A DNA stretch of 45,798 bases from Acidimicrobiia bacterium. Lineage in GTDB: Bacteria; Actinomycetota; Acidimicrobiia; Acidimicrobiales; MedAcidi-G1. The position numbers and the translations under genes were made by a program. The notes under the pieces were generated by a model. It was not told where the DNA came from, searched no databases, and saw only the letters and a program-made list of their open reading frames with translations. Below are positions 42,208-45,798 of this stretch, in pieces; the stretch's first letter is position 1, and every line of letters starts with the position of its first letter. The stretch is from assembly GCA_012959995.1 (NCBI GenBank), contig DUCC01000009.1, forward strand, positions 1-45,798, read 5' to 3'.

Positions 42208-42942
42208 ATGGCCCGGAAGTTGGCGCAACGACGACTGTCGTCGGGTCAACTGGTCTGGGTCGCCATGTCTGAGGTTGCCGACGGCGATATAGCCGTCGGC
42301 AACCCAGCACAATCTTCCGCCATTAAAAATGTGGCGGACTCACTTTCTTCTTCTGATGCTCACCTGGCGCTCCCGCCCGGTGAGCATTGGACGTTTCTGC
42401 GCCAAGTGCACGGAGACCAAGTAGTGCATGTTGCCGGCCCCGGTGCGCAAAACAAACGGACCGCCGACGGCGCAGTCACCGACTGCCCGGGAGCGGTCTT
42501 AGCCATTGCCGTCGCCGACTGCCTCCCCATTGCCTTAATCAGCGAAGGGGGAGGGGTGGCCGCCCTGCACGCCGGCTGGAAGGGGACAAAGGGGGGGATT
42601 ATCGACGCCACGGTAAAGCAACTACGTAAGGTTTCACCGGGAGAAATATCAGCCGTTATGGGCCCTAGCATCGGCCCTTGCTGCTATGCCTTCGGCCTGG
42701 CCGACCGGCAATCGTTTGTTGATCAGTTTGGCCCGTCGGTAGTAGCCACCACTACCGACGGAAACCCGGCCCTCAACCTGCGAGCGACAGCTATTTGCTC
42801 GCTTAATTCCCTGGGAATAAATGAAATCACCGTGGACGACGTTTGCACGTCTTGCGACGACCGACACTGGTCGCACCGGGCGAGCAAAGCCCCGCAGAGG
42901 CAAGCGCTGGTCGTCTGGCAAGAAACAGCCCCTAGTCTTTAG
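42208..42942 (+). CDS. pgeF: Peptidoglycan editing factor PgeF / YfiH (laccase-domain) protein
   Basis: The protein has 244 residues of the DUF152 / multicopper-oxidase-like fold. The metal ligands are expected in FLRQVHGDQVV, VADCLPIAL, and LHAGWKGT; GPSIGPCCYAFG and DVCTSCDDRHWSHR complete the signature. Relatives either remove misincorporated L-Ser from UDP-MurNAc or act as purine nucleoside phosphorylases. Its place between ftsZ and the yggS gene is the common one. It starts 5 bases after ftsZ. Confidence 0.88.
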   Translation: MARKLAQRRLSSGQLVWVAMSEVADGDIAVGNPAQSSAIKNVADSLSSSDAHLALPPGEHWTFLRQVHGDQVVHVAGPGAQNKRTADGAVTDCPGAVLAIAVADCLPIALISEGGGVAALHAGWKGTKGGIIDATVKQLRKVSPGEISAVMGPSIGPCCYAFGLADRQSFVDQFGPSVVATTTDGNPALNLRATAICSLNSLGINEITVDDVCTSCDDRHWSHRASKAPQRQALVVWQETAPSL

Positions 42943-42944
42943 CT

Positions 42945-43616
42945 ATGGCTGCATCCCCTTTAGATTTTTCGCAAGTAACGGAGCGTGCGGCGGCCCTCCA
43001 AGCAGAACTCAACCAACGAAGCGGTGGCCTGACCCGACTCCTGGCGGTAACCAAAGGGTTCCCGGCCGACGCAGTAGCGGCTGCCCAAGAAGCGGGACTA
43101 AACGAAGTTGGTGAAAACTACGCACAAGAAATGTTGGCCAAACAAGAAGCAATGAACGACCCGAAAATTGCCTGGCACATGATTGGGGCGGTGCAACGCA
43201 ACAAAGTAAAACATTTGGCCGGCCGGGTAGCTCTTTGGCAAACCGTAGACCGCCCGTCACTTGTTGATGAAATTGCTAAACGAGACCCCGGGGCGGCTAT
43301 TTTGGTGCAGTTCGCCCCCTGGCAGACCGCTGGAAAAAATGGCTGTTCGGTAGAAGACCTCGAACCACTGGTTGCCCGAGGGGTAGCTGCCGGGCTCAAA
43401 GTAAAAGGCTTAATGACCGTTGGGGTGGCCGAAGATGAACAAGCCACCATCGAAGCTTTTAAAGAATTAGTAAAAAGAGCCGACCAACTCAGCCTACCCG
43501 AACGCTCCATGGGGATGAGCAACGACCTCGCCGTGGCCGTCGATTGCGGCTCCACATTGGTTCGTATTGGGCGCTCACTCTTTGGCGATCGCCCCCCTCG
43601 GCAACACTCTTCCTGA
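42945..43616 (+). CDS. PLP homeostasis protein (YggS/PLPBP family)
   Basis: This 223-residue single-domain PLP-binding protein has the fold-type III barrel. The PLP lysine is in LAVTKGF. The conserved GENYAQEM, WHMIGAVQRNK and MSNDLAVAV, plus a C-terminal VRIGRSLFG phosphate site, identify the family. It buffers pyridoxal phosphate and affects amino-acid metabolism. It begins 2 bases after the pgeF stop. Confidence 0.93.
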   Translation: MAASPLDFSQVTERAAALQAELNQRSGGLTRLLAVTKGFPADAVAAAQEAGLNEVGENYAQEMLAKQEAMNDPKIAWHMIGAVQRNKVKHLAGRVALWQTVDRPSLVDEIAKRDPGAAILVQFAPWQTAGKNGCSVEDLEPLVARGVAAGLKVKGLMTVGVAEDEQATIEAFKELVKRADQLSLPERSMGMSNDLAVAVDCGSTLVRIGRSLFGDRPPRQHSS

Positions 43617-43681
43617 GGCCTTGGCCAAAAAAGAGCGAGCATGCCCCCATTGCTGGTTCTTTAGGCAGTAATGTTTAGCCC

Positions 43682-44182
43682 ATGATGAAGAAGTTGATGC
43701 TTTACCTTGGTCTGGGCCCTGATGAGGCGTACGACGATTATCAAGATGACCCGGCGCCCCCACGAGGGGCACTGTCTTCGGGCCAATTTGCGGAGGCCCG
43801 TGCCGCCGCTGACGCCGACCAGCAACAACTTCGGGTGGTTCCCCCCGGTCAGGCCTCGGTGCGCCCCCTGACGCCCACGCCTACCGGCACGGTTCGCCCC
43901 ATCGCCCCGGCCGTAGCGTCGAAACCTCATGCGGTGGCCCCCACTTCTTTTAATGATGCGCAAGAAATGGCCGACCGCTTTGTGGCCGACCAACCAGTGA
44001 TCGTCAACCTGCAAGGGGTGGACGCTGACCTCTCTCGCCGCATAATTGATTTTGCCAGTGGCCTGTGTTACGGCTTGGGTGGCGAAATGGAAAAAGTAGC
44101 TAACCAAGTTTATTTGATGACGCCAACTGATGTTGAGGTTTCTGCTGATGAACGTCGGCGCCTTGAACAAGAAGGCCCGTAG
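43682..44182 (+). CDS. sepF: Cell-division protein SepF
   Basis: This 166-residue FtsZ-membrane anchor starts with MMKKLMLYLGLGPDE, the amphipathic membrane-targeting helix, followed by a Pro/Ala-rich linker. The SepF core (about 93-155) includes ADRFVADQPVIVNLQG and RRIIDFASGLCYGLGG. Since ftsA and zipA are absent, SepF is the expected main anchor of the ring in this organism. A second ATG follows at once, so the exact start is ambiguous by one codon. Confidence 0.95.
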   Translation: MMKKLMLYLGLGPDEAYDDYQDDPAPPRGALSSGQFAEARAAADADQQQLRVVPPGQASVRPLTPTPTGTVRPIAPAVASKPHAVAPTSFNDAQEMADRFVADQPVIVNLQGVDADLSRRIIDFASGLCYGLGGEMEKVANQVYLMTPTDVEVSADERRRLEQEGP

Positions 44183-44193
44183 ACCAACAAAGC

Positions 44194-44451
44194 ATGAACG
44201 AAATAATTTGTAGCCTCCTTGGGCTGTACTTGCTATTGGTTTTGCTTCGGGTGGTCTTAAGTTGGATCCCCCTGAACCCGCAAGGAACCGCAGCCACCGT
44301 GGCTGGCTTTGTCTATTACCTGACCGACCCAGTCTTGTTGCCCCTGCGGCGCATCATGCCCCCCCTGCGTATGGGCGGTATGGGTCTTGACTTAGCGCCT
44401 TTGGTGATCTTTTTTGCGATTTCCATTTTACGCCGAGCAATTTGCGCATAG
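44194..44451 (+). CDS. YggT family membrane protein
   Basis: This 85-residue protein has two transmembrane segments (about 3-22 and 64-81). Between them lies the family motif LSWIPLNPQGTA plus YYLTDPVLLPLRRIMPP. YggT proteins follow sepF in most Gram-positive division clusters and affect cell shape or osmotic behaviour; the mechanism is unknown. It starts 11 bases after sepF. Confidence 0.92.
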   Translation: MNEIICSLLGLYLLLVLLRVVLSWIPLNPQGTAATVAGFVYYLTDPVLLPLRRIMPPLRMGGMGLDLAPLVIFFAISILRRAICA

Positions 44452-44469
44452 CCAACTTTGCTTGAAGGT

Positions 44470-44495
44470 GCCCCCGCCATGGGGGACATGGGGGC
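44470..44495 (+). promoter_or_regulatory. Competing G5/C5 hairpins upstream of divIVA
   Basis: CCCCC at 44471-44475 can pair with GGGGG at 44481-44485 or, as GCCCCC 44470-44475, with GGGGGC 44490-44495. The second G-run lies about 13 bases before the divIVA ATG, so pairing could affect ribosome access. There is no T-run to make it a terminator. Confidence 0.35.
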
Positions 44496-44507
44496 TATCA
44501 TGCGCTT

Positions 44508-45473
44508 ATGGACGGCGACATTTTACATATTCTCAACGACACACAATTTGGTCAAAAACTTCGCGGCTACGACCCCCTTGAAGTAGACGAAGTGTTGGAT
44601 GCAGCAATCGAGGAAATCAAAACTCTACGGGAGCAAGCCAAAGCCGCTACCGATCGAGCCACACGGGCGGAAGAACAGATCGAAAGCGAGTTAGGCCCGG
44701 CGCGGCAAAACCGTCTGGAAGCCGAAGAGGGGCTGGCGGCCGCCAAAGAAGAAGCTCTTTCTTGCGTGGAAAATGCCAAAAAAGAAGCAGAGAATTTAGT
44801 ATTGGAGACGGAGCGCGAGGTGCGGCAAGCCGTGGAAAAGGGGCGAGTCAAAATGTTGGCCGAAATGGCGGCCCTTGACTCCGACCGTCAGTGCATGGTT
44901 GATGACATGAGCATCATGGAAAAACACATCGAGGCACACCGTAAGCGTTTGCGGTCTGCCTTGACGGACCTTGAGACCCTGGTGGGGGGCATTGAGGCTC
45001 GACCCGAACAGGCATCGGCGCCCTCGTCGGCGGTCATTGCCGAAGAACCTCCGGCTGACTCGAAACCTTTACCTCAGGTTGAGGAAGAATTAGTAGCGCC
45101 CGAAGAGGTGGTAGTCGAAAAGATTGTTGAAGTTCTTGAAGAGCAGCCAGCCCCAGAACCTCCAGCTAAAGAAAGGCGGGAGCCGGTTATCTCAGCGACT
45201 CCTGAGGTGGCGGCCGAAGAAAAGACGCAAGTCGAGGTCTCCCCGGTGGTTGAAGAAGAAAGAGAAGAGCCGCTTGAAGAGCCAGAGGTAGCGCCAAGCG
45301 AGAATGCGGAGAAAGAAGAAGAGGAGTATCCGGCAACGGAAGTGGTTGCCGCGACACCACCTCCGACAGAACTTTTGGACGAGTTGCGTCAGTCTGTCGG
45401 CGGCGATGGTGAAGCGATGGATGCATTCTTCGACGACGACGAACCACCGTCTTCGTTATTTCGCCGCGGCTAA
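44508..45473 (+). CDS. DivIVA-domain (Wag31-like) protein
   Basis: The protein has 321 residues. The N-terminal DivIVA lipid-binding domain is recognisable from FGQKLRGYDPLEVDEVLDAAI (about 17-37). A long coiled coil rich in Glu, Ala and Lys extends to about residue 160. The C-terminal 150 residues are highly acidic with many Glu, Val and Pro, a disordered tail. DivIVA/Wag31 proteins mark curved membrane at poles and septa and recruit the cell-wall machinery. This follows the dcw cluster as in other Actinobacteria. Confidence 0.88.
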   Translation: MDGDILHILNDTQFGQKLRGYDPLEVDEVLDAAIEEIKTLREQAKAATDRATRAEEQIESELGPARQNRLEAEEGLAAAKEEALSCVENAKKEAENLVLETEREVRQAVEKGRVKMLAEMAALDSDRQCMVDDMSIMEKHIEAHRKRLRSALTDLETLVGGIEARPEQASAPSSAVIAEEPPADSKPLPQVEEELVAPEEVVVEKIVEVLEEQPAPEPPAKERREPVISATPEVAAEEKTQVEVSPVVEEEREEPLEEPEVAPSENAEKEEEEYPATEVVAATPPPTELLDELRQSVGGDGEAMDAFFDDDEPPSSLFRRG

Positions 45474-45566
45474 CTTTTCTTCTGGGATACCCATTTATTG
45501 CTGCTAAAGCGGCTACCATGCCGCCGTTCAGGTTTCGGGCTATGAACTGCATACATCTTTGATCAT

Positions 45567-45581
45567 CTGGTCAAAGACCAG
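45567..45581 (+). promoter_or_regulatory. Short hairpin just before the ribosome-binding site of the last gene
   Basis: CTGGTC-AAA-GACCAG is a perfect 6-bp stem with a three-base loop, directly upstream of GGAGAG and the ATG. It may influence translation of the Lys-rich protein or be a processing site. Confidence 0.35.
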
Positions 45582-45595
45582 GACAGGAGAGATAA

Positions 45596-45798
45596 ATGGC
45601 TGAAAAAAAGAAAGCGGCGGCGAAAGCGCCAACAAAAAAGGCTGCGGCGAAGAAAACGCCCGCTAAGAAGGCTGCGGCGAAGAAAACGCCTGCTAAGAAA
45701 GCGCCCGCTAAGAAGGCTGCGGCGAAGAAAACGCCTGCTAAGAAAGCGCCCGCTAAGAAGGTTGCGGCGAAGAAAACGCCTGCTAAGAAAGCGCCCGC
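45596..45798 (+). CDS. Histone-H1-like Lys/Ala-repeat protein, 5' part
   Basis: The gene starts at ATG 45596 after a good GGAGAG site and runs off the window. The 67 visible residues are repeats of [10 protein letters not shown] and KAPAKK, the composition of histone-H1-like tails, which bind DNA non-specifically. In Actinobacteria a gene at this position after divIVA is often a DksA/TraR-type zinc-finger protein, sometimes with a Lys-rich N-terminus, so that identity is possible; the decisive domain is beyond the edge. Confidence 0.7.
   Translation, partial: MAEKKKAAAKAPTKKAAAKKTPAKKAAAKKTPAKKAPAKKAAAKKTPAKKAPAKKVAAKKTPAKKAP
45639..45798 (+). repeat. Tandem repeat GCTGCGGCGAAGAAAACGCC with AAGAAAGCGCCCGCTAAGAAG
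   Basis: Near-identical 27- and 42- to 45-base units encode the Lys/Ala/Pro repeats. Their nucleotide identity, beyond amino-acid identity, indicates recent expansion by slippage or recombination. The repeat continues past the window edge. Confidence 0.75.

Noticed and set aside
45639-45798. CRISPR or other spaced repeat array
   Set aside because: The repeats are contiguous and encode Lys/Ala/Pro in one open frame.

Overview
This window is chromosomal DNA of an actinobacterium, most likely a member of the Acidimicrobiia; the class is an inference from gene content and moderately high GC, not from a phylogeny. The actinobacterial markers are a WhiB protein, an MtrA/MtrB-type two-component system followed by a GerMN lipoprotein, a DUF3040 protein, a PimB-like mannosyltransferase, SepF and DivIVA (Wag31-type) with no ftsA, and two RNA motifs typical of the phylum (6C and an mraW-type leader). 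I found no mobile element, CRISPR array, tRNA or 5S/16S/23S rRNA.

Layout. Positions 1-179 hold the end of a gene with a Thr-rich and Glu-Gly repeat tail. From 187 to 6053, minus strand, lies a 2-oxoacid dehydrogenase operon (E1 alpha, E1 beta, E2, E3) followed by a MalY/PatB-type aminotransferase. A 6C RNA (6202-6280) and a 17-bp palindrome sit in the gap upstream of it. From 6371 to 8675, plus strand, come a split-barrel flavin/F420 protein, a coiled-coil zinc-ribbon protein, a membrane protein and a histidine phosphatase. Next are an aminoglycoside-phosphotransferase-like kinase, a pentapeptide-repeat protein, a divergent Ala-rich lipoprotein, the RNase P RNA gene (minus strand), a whiB gene, trpD, a small Cys-rich protein, a tiny lipoprotein and a HExxH lipoprotein.

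From 15678 to 18849 are queG-pimB-membrane protein (coupled) and a SRPBCC protein. From 24327 down to 18865 is a compact minus-strand run: membrane protein, inositol-phosphatase family, mtrA, mtrB, GerMN lipoprotein, glpK. Then on the plus strand come NUDIX-dinB, a DUF3040 protein, a small protein and a lipoate-ligase family protein.

From 27901 to 44451 runs the division and cell-wall (dcw) cluster: mraZ, structured RNA leader, rsmH, ftsL, ftsI, murE, mraY, murD, ftsW, murG, murC, murB, ftsQ, ftsZ, pgeF, yggS-type, sepF, yggT. It is followed by divIVA and the beginning of a histone-H1-like Lys/Ala repeat protein. Most genes from rsmH to ftsQ overlap by a few bases or nearly touch, so translation is probably coupled. 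Three control points are visible: MraZ-box repeats upstream of mraZ, a three-way-junction RNA before rsmH, and a promoter plus alternative hairpins before ftsZ. murF is missing from its usual place between murE and mraY.

The most distinctive signals are the non-coding ones (6C RNA, mraW-type leader, ftsZ leader), an unusual PRPP loop in TrpD, and the family-poor envelope proteins between 9.9 and 15.6 kb. I do not see a clearly novel multi-gene system.
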